A stretch of 64,000 bases of DNA from Bradyrhizobium sp. 195 (GTDB lineage: Bacteria; Pseudomonadota; Alphaproteobacteria; Rhizobiales; Xanthobacteraceae): assembly GCF_023101665.1 (NCBI RefSeq), contig NZ_CP082161.1, forward strand, positions 5,952,001 to 6,016,000, in the 5' to 3' direction. This document shows positions 18,627 through 27,893 of this stretch, piece after piece. Below the pieces are notes generated by a model. That model had not been told where the DNA came from, ran no database searches, and worked only from the letters and a program-made list of their open reading frames with translations. The position numbers were made by a program, and so were the translations under genes. Every line of letters starts with the position of its first letter. The stretch's first letter is position 1.

Positions 18627-18650
18627 GCGGCCCGGCGCGCCCGCCAGCGC

Positions 18651-19331
18651 TCAGAGTCCATCCGACTCGCCGTTCTTCGGCGTCGAACGCGGCACGAAGG
18701 GAGAGAGCGACGGATCGGCCGGGCCCGGCATCGTCAGCTTGCCGCCGACATCTGCGGGCGGGCTCGCGGCAACGGCTGCCTCAGGCCGCTGGAGCACCAG
18801 CACCTCGCTGCGCTCGCCCTGCTTGAAAGTCACCTCGCGCGGCTGCACCGACGTCAGCGACCAGCCCGCGAGCGATTCGCCCTGCCGCAGACGCACGACC
18901 TTCTGATCGGTGCGGTTGACGAGAATTGCGATCGCATCGCCCTCGCCTACCACGGCCCCGACCAGCAACAACGGCGGCGGCGCCTCGACCGGCTTGGGCG
19001 CCGGCGCGGGACTTTCCTCGACCGGCGAAGCGGCGACCGCGCGCGGCGGCGGCCGGCGCATGGCCGAGAAGATCGGGCGCTCCTGGGTCGCGGTCAGAGC
19101 CGAGAGCGGCACCGACCACAGCGGATTGCCGCGAGGAATGGGCTTGCCCGGCCCTTGCTGCGCGGGCCGCGCGATCGGTCGCATCGTTCCGACATCGACA
19201 CTTTCGGCAGGATTGCCCGCCGCATCGTCCGACAGGACATCCACGCGCGATGAGGTCGCCGCCATGGCTCCGGCAGCGCCCAGAACCGCGCAAAGCACGG
19301 CCAATCCTGTCGGCCTCAGCCAGCCGGACAT
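18651..19331 (-). CDS. GspC/GspN-like type II secretion protein
   Basis: 226 residues. An N-terminal membrane anchor or signal (LAVLCAVLGAAGAMA) is followed by a proline-rich linker, and then an HR-domain-like region (residues about 125-185: LLLVGAVVGEGDAIAIL, RTDQKVVRLRQGESLAGW, then VTFKQGERSEVLVL). That domain is the one in GspC/PilP that contacts the secretin. The NPLWSVPLSALTATQERPIFS segment resembles short alphaproteobacterial proteins annotated GspN/GspC. It lies beside the gsp operon but is cut off from gspM by an autotransporter gene on the other strand. It may be the inner-membrane link to GspD; there is no other GspC candidate in the locus. Confidence 0.65.
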   Translation of the reverse strand: MSGWLRPTGLAVLCAVLGAAGAMAATSSRVDVLSDDAAGNPAESVDVGTMRPIARPAQQGPGKPIPRGNPLWSVPLSALTATQERPIFSAMRRPPPRAVAASPVEESPAPAPKPVEAPPPLLLVGAVVGEGDAIAILVNRTDQKVVRLRQGESLAGWSLTSVQPREVTFKQGERSEVLVLQRPEAAVAASPPADVGGKLTMPGPADPSLSPFVPRSTPKNGESDGL

Positions 19332-19663
19332 CGATATTCCCCTGCGACCACGGGCCGCGCCACGCGACGGCGAGGCATTGGCGCCAAACTAGTTCCGATC
19401 CGTGGCGTCATCAACCCACACCGTCCCGCCACCCACCGAGCACGTACATTCCGTGCTGCACCCGTTGCAACGCATGAATATGTTGCCCGACAGCCACGAT
19501 GGCTGAAAATGCAAAGCGGAACAGGGAGGAAGCAGGCGTAAATGGATATCCGTTCATTGCAGGCCATTGCGGCGCCATGAGATCATGGCGTGGGCGCTGA
19601 GCGTCAGTGCGCGCCCCGGTTGCATGTTTGCGATGAATTTCTTTGCTGATTTGAGACGATCGG
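19332..19663. other. 332-base divergent gap between gspC-like and autotransporter genes
   Basis: Both neighbours start outward from this gap, so it must hold both promoters, but no convincing -35/-10 pair was found. A 17-base imperfect palindrome, AATGGATATCCGTTCATT-like at 19541-19558, is the only notable structure. No gene was recognised. Confidence 0.35.
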
Positions 19664-22600
19664 ATGGCTGGACCGACAATGGCAAGTGGGCGGATCGGAT
19701 ACGGGCTGCGATCGGTCGTACGCCACTCCCTGGCGACACTCCTCACCACCACGGCGCTGGGCATCGTCGCCGCGCATGCCGTGGACGGCACATGGACCGG
19801 TGGCTCCACCGACTGGACGGATCCCACCAACTGGTCATCCAACCCGAGCGTGCCCGACGAGACCGCGACCTTCACCAACACCGGAAGCACTGCGGTCGAC
19901 AACAACAACGGCGTCGTCAGCATCGGCACGATCCAGTTCGCGAACACCTCGCAGGCCTATACGTTCACGATCGGCAATCCGTTCATCGTCAACGCCACGG
20001 GCATCATCAACAGCGATACGGTCAATACCCAGAATTTCCAGGTCACCTCCGGCAACAACCTGGTGTTCCAGAACAGCAGCACCGCGAGCGGCGGCGCCGG
20101 CGCCGTGACCATCTCGAACGACGTCGGCGGCAACGTCAATTTCATCCAGAACAGCACGGCGGGCACAGCAAGCCTCCTCAACAGCGGCTTCATAACTTTC
20201 GAGGATTCCGCCTCTGCCGGCAGCGCCCAGATCACCAACAACGCCACCGGTCAGATCGATTTCTTCACCGACGCCTCGGCCGGCACGGCGACGATCAACA
20301 ACGGCGCAGGGGGAGTGCTGAACTTCCACAACAGCACCACCGCCGCCACCTCGACCATCATTAACGACGGAACGGTCAATTTCGACGGCTCAGCCTCCGC
20401 CGGCAGCGCCACCATCACCACCAACAACGGCGCAACGACGAACTTTAGCGGGTCGGCGACCGGCGGCAGCGCGCGCTTTATCACCAACGCAGGCGGCACC
20501 GTCGACATTTCGGGCCTGACCAGCGGCGGGATGACGTCGGGCTCGATCGAAGGCGCCGGTAATTACGTTCTGGGCGCCAACACGCTCACCACTGGCAGCC
20601 TCAACACCTCGACCCAGGTCGACGGCATCATCTCCGGCACCGGCAGCCTGACCAAGGTCGGCACGGGCACGCTGACGCTGGCCGGCACCAACGCCTACAC
20701 GGGCGCAACCACGATCTCGGCCGGAACGCTGGCCATTTCGGGCTTCGGCAGTATTTCGTCATCCAGCGTCGTCACGGTCGACGCGACCTTCGACATTTCG
20801 GCATCCTCGGTTCCGTTCAACGCCATCACGACGCTTGCCGGGAGCTCGAGCGGCGTCGTCAATCTGGGCGCCAACAATCTGGTCATTACCAACGGCTCGA
20901 CCGAGTTCTCGGGCGTGATCCAGGGCACAGGCGGGTTTGAGGTTTTCGGCGGAACGCAGACACTCTCGGGCGTGAACACCTACACCAATGTCACGCAGAT
21001 CGACGCGGGTGCAACCCTGGCGCTGAAGGGCAGCGGCTCGATTGCAAATTCGCTCTACGTCGCCTTCTCGGGCGCGGGCGCGACACTCGATATTTCCCAG
21101 ACCACGTCCGGGGTCTCGGTGACCCAGCTGTTCTCCTTCGGCACCAATGGCGTCGTCGCGCTGGGATCGAAGACGCTGACAATTGCCGCTGGCAGCGGCA
21201 CCGCCTTCGGCGGCGTGATCCAGGACGGCGGCATTGGTGGCGGCACCGCGGGCAATCTTGCGATCGCGAACGGAGGACTGCAGCAGCTCTACGGCACCAA
21301 CACCTATACCGGCACCACGACAATCGCGAGCGGCGGCGAGCTCGATCTCGTCAATTTCGGCGGCAGCGACGGCAGCATCGCGACCTCGAGCAACGTCATC
21401 GCCAACGGCGTCTTCGACATCACGGCCTTGAGCACCGGCACCACGATCAAGTCGCTCTCGGGCGCGGGCACCGTCAATCTCGGCGCCAACACGCTGACGA
21501 TCACGACCGGCAACGGCACATTCGCGGGCGTCATCGACGATGCCGGCTTGGGAGGCGGGCTGACGCTGACCGGTGGCGCACAGACGCTGACCGGTATCAA
21601 CACCTATACGGGCGCCACCGCCGTGAATGGCGGCACGCTGGTGGTGGACGGCTCTATCCTGAATAGCCCAGTCACGGTCAACGCGGGCGGCACGCTCGCC
21701 GGCAGCGGCACGATCGCGGGCGTCGCGGTCAATGGTGGCACGCTGGCGCCCGGCAGCACGGCGAGCCCGTTCGGCCCGATGAGCATCAGCGGATCGCTGA
21801 CCTTCACCGCTGCCTCGACCTATCTGGTGCAGGTCTCGTCGACCAATGCCAGCCTCACCCAGGTCACGGGCGCGACCGACCTCGGCGGCGCGACAGTGCG
21901 CGCGAACTTCACCTCGGGCACAGTCAAGAAGCAATACACGATCCTGACCGCGGCCGGCAGCCTGGTCGGTACCACGTTCAACCCGACCGTCGTCTCCAAC
22001 ATGCCGACGCTCAACGCGACGCTGAGCTACGACACCAGCACCGTGTTCCTCAACGTCAACGTCAACTTCACACCTGCGGGCGGCCTCACCGTCAACCAGC
22101 AGAACGTCGCGAACACACTGACCAATTTCTTCAACACCACTGGCGGCATCCCAGCCGCCTTTGCCGCGCTGACGCCGGCGGGACTGACCACCGCCTCGGG
22201 CGAGCTCGGCACCGGCATCATCCAGTCCGCAATCAATGCCGACGGCCAGTTCCTGAATCTGATGCTCGATCCGACCGTCGTCGGGCGGAGCGGCGGCTTC
22301 GCCAAGGCGGGCAGCGTCGCGCAGTTCGCCGATAGCAATGAGGCTGCCGCCTACGCCTCGATGCGTCCGGCCACCGCGCGCGAGCGCGAGGCTTATGCGA
22401 TGGCGACCAAGGCGCCGTTGCTCTCCTCGCAGCCGAGCAGCCGCTGGAGCGTCTGGGCGGCGGGCTATGGCGGTTCGGCGGAGGTCGGCGGCAATGCAGT
22501 GGTCGGCTCGCAGGACCTGACCGCGCGGGCCTGGGGCGGCGCAGCCGGTGCCGACTACAGGATCTCGGTGGACACGCTGGTCGGCTTTGCGCTCGGCGGC

Positions 22601-23281
22601 GGCGGGCTGAACTACTCGCTCGCCAATGCGATGGGCGCGGGCTCGGCCGACCTGTTCCAGGCCGGTGTCTATGGCCGGCACAATTTCGGGCCGGCCTACG
22701 TCTCGGCCGCGCTCGCCTATGGCTGGCACGACGTCACCACCAACCGCACCGTTGCTCTCGCCGGGGCCGACCAGCTCCAGGGCCGCTTCAAGGCCGACAC
22801 CTTCTCGGCCCGCTTCGAGGGCGGCTATCGCTTCACGACGCCGCTGATCGGCATCACGCCCTATGCGGCGGCGCAGGTGACGAATTTCAACCTGCCCAAC
22901 TACTCCGAAGTCAGCCTGAACGGCGGCGGCCTGTTCGCGCTGAACTACGCTTCGCAATCGTTGACCGATACCCGCTCCGAGCTTGGCCTGCGCACCGACA
23001 AGTCCTACCCCATGCAGAACGGCGTGCTGACGCTGCGCGGCCGCGCCGCCTGGGCGCACGACTACAATCCGGGCCGCGCCGTCACCGCGCTCTTCCAGAC
23101 CTTGCCCGGCACCAGCTTCGTCGTGAACGGCGCCAGGGTCGATGCCGACTCCGCGCTCGTGAGCGGCAGTGCCGAGATGAAATGGCTGAGCGGCTTTTCG
23201 ATCGCCGCCGTCTTCGACGGCGAGTTCTCCGGCAACGTCACCAGCTATTCCGGCAAAGGCGTGTTCAAGTACGCCTGGTGA
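19664..23281 (+). CDS. Type V autotransporter with PATR passenger
   Basis: 1205 residues. A signal sequence at about residues 14-40 (SVVRHSLATLLTTTALGIVAAHA) precedes a long passenger rich in Gly, Thr, Asn and Ser. It contains several autotransporter-associated beta-strand repeats of the GTGTLTLAGTNAYTGATTI form (near residues 330, 540 and 640). The last ~270 residues form the 12-strand beta-barrel translocator (from SRWSVWAAGYGG) and end with FKYAW, the terminal aromatic signature for BAM. It is likely a surface beta-helical adhesin. It lies between gspM and the gspC-like gene on the opposite strand. The ribosome site before ATG 19664 is weak; ATG 19679 is an alternative start. Confidence 0.9.
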   Translation: MAGPTMASGRIGYGLRSVVRHSLATLLTTTALGIVAAHAVDGTWTGGSTDWTDPTNWSSNPSVPDETATFTNTGSTAVDNNNGVVSIGTIQFANTSQAYTFTIGNPFIVNATGIINSDTVNTQNFQVTSGNNLVFQNSSTASGGAGAVTISNDVGGNVNFIQNSTAGTASLLNSGFITFEDSASAGSAQITNNATGQIDFFTDASAGTATINNGAGGVLNFHNSTTAATSTIINDGTVNFDGSASAGSATITTNNGATTNFSGSATGGSARFITNAGGTVDISGLTSGGMTSGSIEGAGNYVLGANTLTTGSLNTSTQVDGIISGTGSLTKVGTGTLTLAGTNAYTGATTISAGTLAISGFGSISSSSVVTVDATFDISASSVPFNAITTLAGSSSGVVNLGANNLVITNGSTEFSGVIQGTGGFEVFGGTQTLSGVNTYTNVTQIDAGATLALKGSGSIANSLYVAFSGAGATLDISQTTSGVSVTQLFSFGTNGVVALGSKTLTIAAGSGTAFGGVIQDGGIGGGTAGNLAIANGGLQQLYGTNTYTGTTTIASGGELDLVNFGGSDGSIATSSNVIANGVFDITALSTGTTIKSLSGAGTVNLGANTLTITTGNGTFAGVIDDAGLGGGLTLTGGAQTLTGINTYTGATAVNGGTLVVDGSILNSPVTVNAGGTLAGSGTIAGVAVNGGTLAPGSTASPFGPMSISGSLTFTAASTYLVQVSSTNASLTQVTGATDLGGATVRANFTSGTVKKQYTILTAAGSLVGTTFNPTVVSNMPTLNATLSYDTSTVFLNVNVNFTPAGGLTVNQQNVANTLTNFFNTTGGIPAAFAALTPAGLTTASGELGTGIIQSAINADGQFLNLMLDPTVVGRSGGFAKAGSVAQFADSNEAAAYASMRPATAREREAYAMATKAPLLSSQPSSRWSVWAAGYGGSAEVGGNAVVGSQDLTARAWGGAAGADYRISVDTLVGFALGGGGLNYSLANAMGAGSADLFQAGVYGRHNFGPAYVSAALAYGWHDVTTNRTVALAGADQLQGRFKADTFSARFEGGYRFTTPLIGITPYAAAQVTNFNLPNYSEVSLNGGGLFALNYASQSLTDTRSELGLRTDKSYPMQNGVLTLRGRAAWAHDYNPGRAVTALFQTLPGTSFVVNGARVDADSALVSGSAEMKWLSGFSIAAVFDGEFSGNVTSYSGKGVFKYAW

Positions 23282-23309
23282 GCCGGCGAGTCCGCCTGAT
23301 CTGGCCGAC

Positions 23310-23891
23310 CTACTTCCCCGCCTGCCACTGGCCCGAGACGCCCAGGATCACCCTGACGCGACCGGTGCCGGCATCGCCCAGCGCAGTGGTCTGCGGCACC
23401 TGGACGTCGAGCTGATCGACGAACAGGAACGGCATGCCGGCCTCGAGATCGTAGAGCAGCTTCTGGAGTGCCGGCTGTTCCAGGTCGCAGCTTACGACGA
23501 GGCCGACGAAGCCGTCCTTGGTCTGCGCGCCGGACACGTCGACTTGCGAGGACTGGACCTGGCCGCCGACATCGCTGACCGCCGCAGCAACCCGCTGCAG
23601 CAGATTGGCGCCGGCGACCGTCACGGTCGGCCCCTCCAGGAACGGCGTGCCGGGCCGCTCGGCCGACAAGGCCGCGGCATTCTTGGTGCCTCCCTTGCGG
23701 CCACGCAACTGGTCGAGCAGGTCGGAAGTCTGCGCCAGCGCCTGGCGATGGGCGACGATCTCGGCGATCGACAGGCCCGCCGTCAGCAGCAGCGCGCCGG
23801 CGACCGCCACGTAGAGCGTGACTGCGATCAGCGGCGAGCCTGCAAGCGCCCGCGCAACCGCATTGCCGCCGGTAACCTTGGCGCTGCTCAT
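23310..23891 (-). CDS. gspM: Type II secretion protein GspM
   Basis: 193 residues. One N-terminal transmembrane helix (VTLYVAVAGALLLTAGLSIAE, about 24-44), a short coiled-coil-like stretch, then a periplasmic ferredoxin-like domain ending VRVILGVSGQWQ. This matches the GspM 'b' subtype (T2SSM_b) rather than the longer enterobacterial form. It anchors GspL in the inner-membrane platform. Its ATG overlaps the gspL stop by 4 bases (ATGA), and it is the last gene of the contiguous gspE-to-gspM series. Confidence 0.82.
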   Translation of the reverse strand: MSSAKVTGGNAVARALAGSPLIAVTLYVAVAGALLLTAGLSIAEIVAHRQALAQTSDLLDQLRGRKGGTKNAAALSAERPGTPFLEGPTVTVAGANLLQRVAAAVSDVGGQVQSSQVDVSGAQTKDGFVGLVVSCDLEQPALQKLLYDLEAGMPFLFVDQLDVQVPQTTALGDAGTGRVRVILGVSGQWQAGK

Positions 23892-24925
23892 GGCACGTTC
23901 CTCGGTTCGATTTGCGCCTCGATATGGAAGCGCTCGCCGGGATCGGAGGAGCTGCGCGTGGTCGGGGCGTAGAACGTCGCGCGGTTGAAATGCCCGGACT
24001 GTTCGATCAGGGGGATCAGCGAGGGTGCATCGCGGGTGATGCCGCCGATCTGCAGCTTGTTGCCCGCCAGGTGCAGCTCGGTGACATAGGTGTGATCAGG
24101 CAACACCCGGCTCAGCGTTTCCAGCACGATCACGCTCGCCGCTGTCTCGTATTTGCGGCGTTCGAGCAACGCGAGCGGGGAGCGCTCGCCGCCATCGCTG
24201 CCGCGAAGCGCGGCGCGGCGCTGGGTGATCTGCCGTTCGAGCTCCTTCTCCTGCGCGCCGAGACCGTCGGCTAGATAGCTTGCCGCGACTGATCCGACCA
24301 CCGCGGCGACGGCGGCGAGGACCAGCACCGCCTGCAGCGCCCGGCTCAGCCGCGCCGGATCGACCGCGCCCCGCGATCTCTGCTCGAATACCTTGATGCG
24401 TCCGCCCGCGGTCGCCTCCGTCGCGATCGCGACCGCTGACGGATGGAACGGCGAGACGGCCTCGACATAGCTCATCGCCAGCTTGCGCGGCGCCGCGGCG
24501 ATCTCCGTGGTGATGCTGTCGCTGCCATGCGCCGCCGGGGCTCGACAACCGAACACCGCTTCGCTCGCGGTCCACGGCGTCAGCCGGTCGATCTGCGCCC
24601 GCACGATGCCGTCGAGGAAATCGGCCGCACGCGCCGGCAGCTCCAGCGGACGAAACAGGAAGCGCGACGGCCGCAGCACGATCTCGACGCGGCTGCCGCG
24701 GACGATCTGCGCGAGAGTGGCACTCGCAAACTTGCCATCCTCGAAGGCGATCTCCTTCGGGACGTTCTCCGACTTGGCCGCTTCCAGCGCGAACATGCCG
24801 GTCTCGCTTTCGACAAGCCGCACCACCCGCGGCGACACGGTCCGCTCCATGGCGCGAACGATCGTGCCGGCCACGGTGCCGGTCCAGGCATCGAGAATGG
24901 CGCGAAGGGAATCGAGCGAACTCAT
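23888..24925 (-). CDS. gspL: Type II secretion protein GspL
   Basis: 345 residues. The cytoplasmic half is a reduced actin-like domain (FALEAAKSENVPKEI, SRFLFRPLELPARA, DGIVRAQIDRLTPW). One transmembrane helix at about residues 218-240 (ALQAVLVLAAVAAVVGSVAA) follows, then a coiled coil and a PilN-like periplasmic domain. GspL recruits the GspE ATPase to the membrane. ATG at 24925 begins 1 base after the gspK stop. A longer in-frame start at 24991 would run into gspK and adds unrelated sequence. Confidence 0.85.
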   Translation of the reverse strand: MSSLDSLRAILDAWTGTVAGTIVRAMERTVSPRVVRLVESETGMFALEAAKSENVPKEIAFEDGKFASATLAQIVRGSRVEIVLRPSRFLFRPLELPARAADFLDGIVRAQIDRLTPWTASEAVFGCRAPAAHGSDSITTEIAAAPRKLAMSYVEAVSPFHPSAVAIATEATAGGRIKVFEQRSRGAVDPARLSRALQAVLVLAAVAAVVGSVAASYLADGLGAQEKELERQITQRRAALRGSDGGERSPLALLERRKYETAASVIVLETLSRVLPDHTYVTELHLAGNKLQIGGITRDAPSLIPLIEQSGHFNRATFYAPTTRSSSDPGERFHIEAQIEPRNVP

Positions 24926-24926
24926 C

Positions 24927-25841
24927 TCACAGAGGCTTTCCGGCGGAGCCATCGACGGCGTTATGCCACGACAATACACGATACGGCTCATCGCCGCTTT
25001 CGAGAAGCAGGATGACGATCTCGGCCGAACTCCGCCGATGCGACGGCAGCTCGACCGCGACCGTCAGCCGGTACGCCTTCGAACCCTCAATCGTCGCATT
25101 GGTGCTGCCGGCAAGTCCGACCAGCGCCCGGGAATCGACGTTGGGGTCAGTGCGGTCGCGCAGCACCTGTTGCAGGAGTCCGGGCGACATGCCTGGCAGG
25201 GCCGCCACCACCTGCGGCGCGGCGTCGATCACGTTCACCGTCCGCATGTTGCTGAACACCGTGACGAAGGGCAGCGCGCGCTCCACGACGGCGGCCGGAA
25301 TACCGCGCACCAGCCAGAGCTCGTCGCTATGGGGAAATGGGGCGTGGCGCGGCAGATAAGGCGCGCCGAGCGTGCGGTAGTAAGAATCCTCCGGATTGTC
25401 CTGGCCTGGCTCCGTCGACGAGCGCCAGGCGAGGATCCGATCGGCATAGACGGGTGCGTCCGTCGCGGAGACACCGAGCGCCGTCATCAGGCCCGACAGC
25501 AGCGGCTTCGGCGCCATGTTGAGATCGACGCGCGCAGCCTCCGAGCGGAACGTCACGCTCACCCGACCGGCGCCGACGCGAGCATTAAAGGTGCCGCTGG
25601 TCGGACGGCTCGCGTCGTTCTGCGCGGTCAGACGGTAGGCCGCCAGTTCGATCCCGGCGGTTACCAGCGCATCGGCCTGCAACCTGTCCGCATTGACGGC
25701 GACCGTGACCGCCGTGTTGGTGACATAGGTCAGGTAGATCAGCGCCAGCGCCGCCAACGCCGCCAGCATCCAGAGCACCGCGATGACGATGAAGCCGCGG
25801 CTGTCGCGAAGCCTCGCATGGTCGAGCCCTGCCCCGCTCAA
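24927..25841 (-). CDS. gspK: Type II secretion minor pseudopilin GspK
   Basis: 304 residues. The prepilin cleavage site is at the N-terminus, SRG|FIVIAVLWML. Residue 5 of the mature protein is Ala, not Glu, as expected for GspK, the pseudopilus tip. The large globular domain contains the SAM-like helices and the AAPQVVAALPGM segment. The start is TTG at 25841, overlapping the gspJ stop as TTGA, with GAGGAG 8 bases upstream. The in-frame extension further upstream lies entirely inside gspJ. GspK forms the tip complex with GspI and GspJ. Confidence 0.85.
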   Translation of the reverse strand: MSGAGLDHARLRDSRGFIVIAVLWMLAALAALALIYLTYVTNTAVTVAVNADRLQADALVTAGIELAAYRLTAQNDASRPTSGTFNARVGAGRVSVTFRSEAARVDLNMAPKPLLSGLMTALGVSATDAPVYADRILAWRSSTEPGQDNPEDSYYRTLGAPYLPRHAPFPHSDELWLVRGIPAAVVERALPFVTVFSNMRTVNVIDAAPQVVAALPGMSPGLLQQVLRDRTDPNVDSRALVGLAGSTNATIEGSKAYRLTVAVELPSHRRSSAEIVILLLESGDEPYRVLSWHNAVDGSAGKPL

Positions 25842-26572
25842 AGCTGCTGCTCCTCTTTCTCCGCCTGTTGCGGCCGGGTGCGCGCCGTGACGCAGGTCGC
25901 CGGATTCTTGGCCCGCGCGCATTCGGCCGGCGCCGTGATGCGCGGGACCACCGCGCCCGAGACCGCGAGCACCTGCCCGGACGCACTGTCGCGCACGGTG
26001 ATGCGGATGCGATCCGGCAGCTGCGGCTGCCCGCGCCAGACCGGCTGCCACTGACCGTCGGGCCCGGCATAGGCGAAGTTGACGCGGAAGGGCGCCCGGA
26101 TCAGCACGACCTGATCGACGAAGCGGATCTGCCCGTCGGTCGGCATCGGTTGGAACGGCGCGCGCTCGCGCACCAGCGCCAGCCCCTGCGCGTCAGCCTT
26201 TTCGATCAGGCGGACGAATTCGAGACCTGGACGCGTGCTTGGACCGAGCGCCGTGCGCAGGAAGGTCACCGACAATTCGGCGCCGTCGAACAGCGGCACC
26301 CTGGCGTCGCCGTTCACTGTCATTTGCTCCGCGACGGACAGGTCGGCGGCGATGCGGTCGAGCCCGGTCGCAAGACGCTCGGCCCGCTGCACGCGGGCAA
26401 TGCCGCGATTCCAGTTCGGCAGCCATTGCGCCGTCATGGTCGCCAGCGCCGCCAGGATCACGGTCATCAGCAGGGTTGCGAGCAGCACTTCGAGCAAAGT
26501 GAAGCCGGCTTCATCGGCCAGTGCGCGGCGCAGGCGCTTCATCGCCAAGCCCCTCAATGCCAGGCCCTTCAC
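25838..26572 (-). CDS. gspJ: Type II secretion minor pseudopilin GspJ
   Basis: 244 residues. The prepilin motif EAG|FTLLEVLLATLLM has Glu at position 5 of the mature protein. The globular part (VNGDARVPLFDG, PGLEFVRL, RIRITVRDSASGQ) fits GspJ. ATG 26572 overlaps the gspI stop by 4 bases; ATG 26542 (MKRLRRALADEAG) would give a more typical 15-residue leader and is a real alternative. The C-terminus has an unusually Glu/Gln-rich end (EKEEQQL). Confidence 0.85.
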   Translation of the reverse strand: MKGLALRGLAMKRLRRALADEAGFTLLEVLLATLLMTVILAALATMTAQWLPNWNRGIARVQRAERLATGLDRIAADLSVAEQMTVNGDARVPLFDGAELSVTFLRTALGPSTRPGLEFVRLIEKADAQGLALVRERAPFQPMPTDGQIRFVDQVVLIRAPFRVNFAYAGPDGQWQPVWRGQPQLPDRIRITVRDSASGQVLAVSGAVVPRITAPAECARAKNPATCVTARTRPQQAEKEEQQL

Positions 26573-26964
26573 TGCGACACCCTCGGCACCAGCTTCACCG
26601 TCGTGACCTGGATCGCGCTGCCGTCGGCGCGCTGCAGGCGCAGATTGACCGCCAACGGCACGAAGCGATCGCTGGCGGGATCACCGCCCGGCACGTTCAT
26701 CGGCGCAACGTCGACCCGCCAGCGGCTGCCGGCGAGTTCGCCGCTCCGCCGGCCGGGTTTCAGCAAAGAGCGCGCCGGCAGCTCCGCGAGCAGGGTCTCG
26801 GCCGTGCCCGCGAGTGCCAGACGCTGGTCGATCGCGCGCGTCCCCTTCACCGTCGTGGCGATCACCGAGCCGATCGTCCCGAGCACGACCGCGATGATCG
26901 CGAGCGCGACCAACGCCTCGATCAAGGTGAAGCCGGCGCTATCAGAGCAGCTTCTGCGGAACAA
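26569..26964 (-). CDS. gspI: Type II secretion minor pseudopilin GspI
   Basis: 131 residues, a normal length for GspI. Leader MFRRSCSDSAG is followed by FTLIEALVALAIIAVVLG with Glu5. It initiates tip assembly with GspJ and GspK. It overlaps gspH by 23 bases upstream and gspJ by 4 bases downstream. Confidence 0.87.
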   Translation of the reverse strand: MFRRSCSDSAGFTLIEALVALAIIAVVLGTIGSVIATTVKGTRAIDQRLALAGTAETLLAELPARSLLKPGRRSGELAGSRWRVDVAPMNVPGGDPASDRFVPLAVNLRLQRADGSAIQVTTVKLVPRVSQ

Positions 26965-27436
26965 TCTCGACGCCTCCGGTCAGCCAGTTGACGCGCACCT
27001 CATATCCCATGCCGGGCCGCGCCAAGGCGATCACCCCGCCGCACGACATGCCCGATGGAAAGAAATCGATCGACCGCCCCGCGGCCCGGTCGGCGCAGCG
27101 TGAGGCCAGCATCGCCTGCACCACCACGTCACCAGGCAAGCGGATGGTCCGCCCGGTGACGCCGGAACGGATCGCGCGCGCCTCCGCATCCACCTGGGTC
27201 GCCACCCTGGTTTGCCGGCGCAGCGCCGCGTTGCGATCGGCTTTCAGCAGCGCCGCGGTCTCGACCGCGTAGCTCTCCAACCTGGCCCGCGTCGTCGTGC
27301 GCGGGACAGCCGGCAGGATGATCGCCGCGAGCAGGCCGATGATCGCGAGCACGCACAGGATCTCGATCAGCGCAAAGCCGCGTGCCTCGCCGATGCCCTC
27401 AGCGCGCGCCGCTGACAATGTCGGCCGCCGTTCCAC
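26942..27436 (-). CDS. gspH: Type II secretion minor pseudopilin GspH
   Basis: 164 residues. The cleavage site is EARG|FALIEILCVLAIIGLLA with Glu5, followed by a small beta-rich domain (VDAEARAIRSGVTGRTIRL, RSIDFFPSGMSCGG) of the GspH type. The start is not certain. GTG at 27436 has AGGAAGG 5 bases upstream (27442-27448) and is preferred. TTG at 27418 is an alternative. Either way the gene overlaps the end of gspG by 20-38 bases. Confidence 0.82.
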   Translation of the reverse strand: MERRPTLSAARAEGIGEARGFALIEILCVLAIIGLLAAIILPAVPRTTTRARLESYAVETAALLKADRNAALRRQTRVATQVDAEARAIRSGVTGRTIRLPGDVVVQAMLASRCADRAAGRSIDFFPSGMSCGGVIALARPGMGYEVRVNWLTGGVEIVPQKLL

Positions 27437-27854
27437 TGCCGCCTTCCTGACCGTCCGATCCCAGCGAGATGATCTCAAAAGGCGCGCTCGCGCCCGGCGC
27501 ACGATAGACGTAGATGTGCCCCCAGGGATCGTTCGGCACCACGCCGCCACGCAAATAGGGTCCATTCCAGCCGGTCTGATTGGTGTTGCGGGTCAGCGCG
27601 GAGAGCCCTTCGTTCGATGTGGGATAACGGCCGAGATCGAGAAAGTAGAGATCGAGCGCGCTGGAAAAGCTCTCGATCTGGATCTTCGCCGCCTTCGCCT
27701 TGGACTCGCTGAGATAGTTCAGCACTCGCGGGCCGACCAGCGCCATGATCATCCCGATGATGGTGATGACGACCAGCATCTCGACGAGGGTGAAGCCCGC
27801 CTCCCCTCGGCCCGCGCGCTGCCGGCCGCGCCCTGCGCATCGATGTTTGGTCAC
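27399..27854 (-). CDS. gspG: Type II secretion major pseudopilin GspG
   Basis: 151 residues. The prepilin motif EAG|FTLVEMLVVITIIGMIM has Glu5. Conserved GspG features are GRYPTSNEGLSAL, the PNDPWGHIYVYRAPG loop and the calcium-binding SLGSDGQEGGSGTAADI region. The residue usually Asp before SLG is Glu here (PFEIISLG). As the major subunit it forms the pseudopilus that pushes substrate through GspD. It lies 39 bases after the gspF stop. Confidence 0.93.
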   Translation of the reverse strand: MTKHRCAGRGRQRAGRGEAGFTLVEMLVVITIIGMIMALVGPRVLNYLSESKAKAAKIQIESFSSALDLYFLDLGRYPTSNEGLSALTRNTNQTGWNGPYLRGGVVPNDPWGHIYVYRAPGASAPFEIISLGSDGQEGGSGTAADIVSGAR

Positions 27855-27893
27855 TTCAAGCCTCTCCCGTTACCTGCTCTTTATCTAGCCCAA

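Noticed and set aside
17127..19253. 708-codon plus-strand frame opposite the flippase and gspC-like genes
   Set aside because: Biased composition, no hydrophobic segments or motifs; the minus strand encodes a clear flippase.
20759..23059. 766-codon open frame antisense to the autotransporter
   Set aside because: Product is Arg/Ala/Gly-biased with no domain; long antisense frames are expected from the strong codon bias of GC-rich genes.
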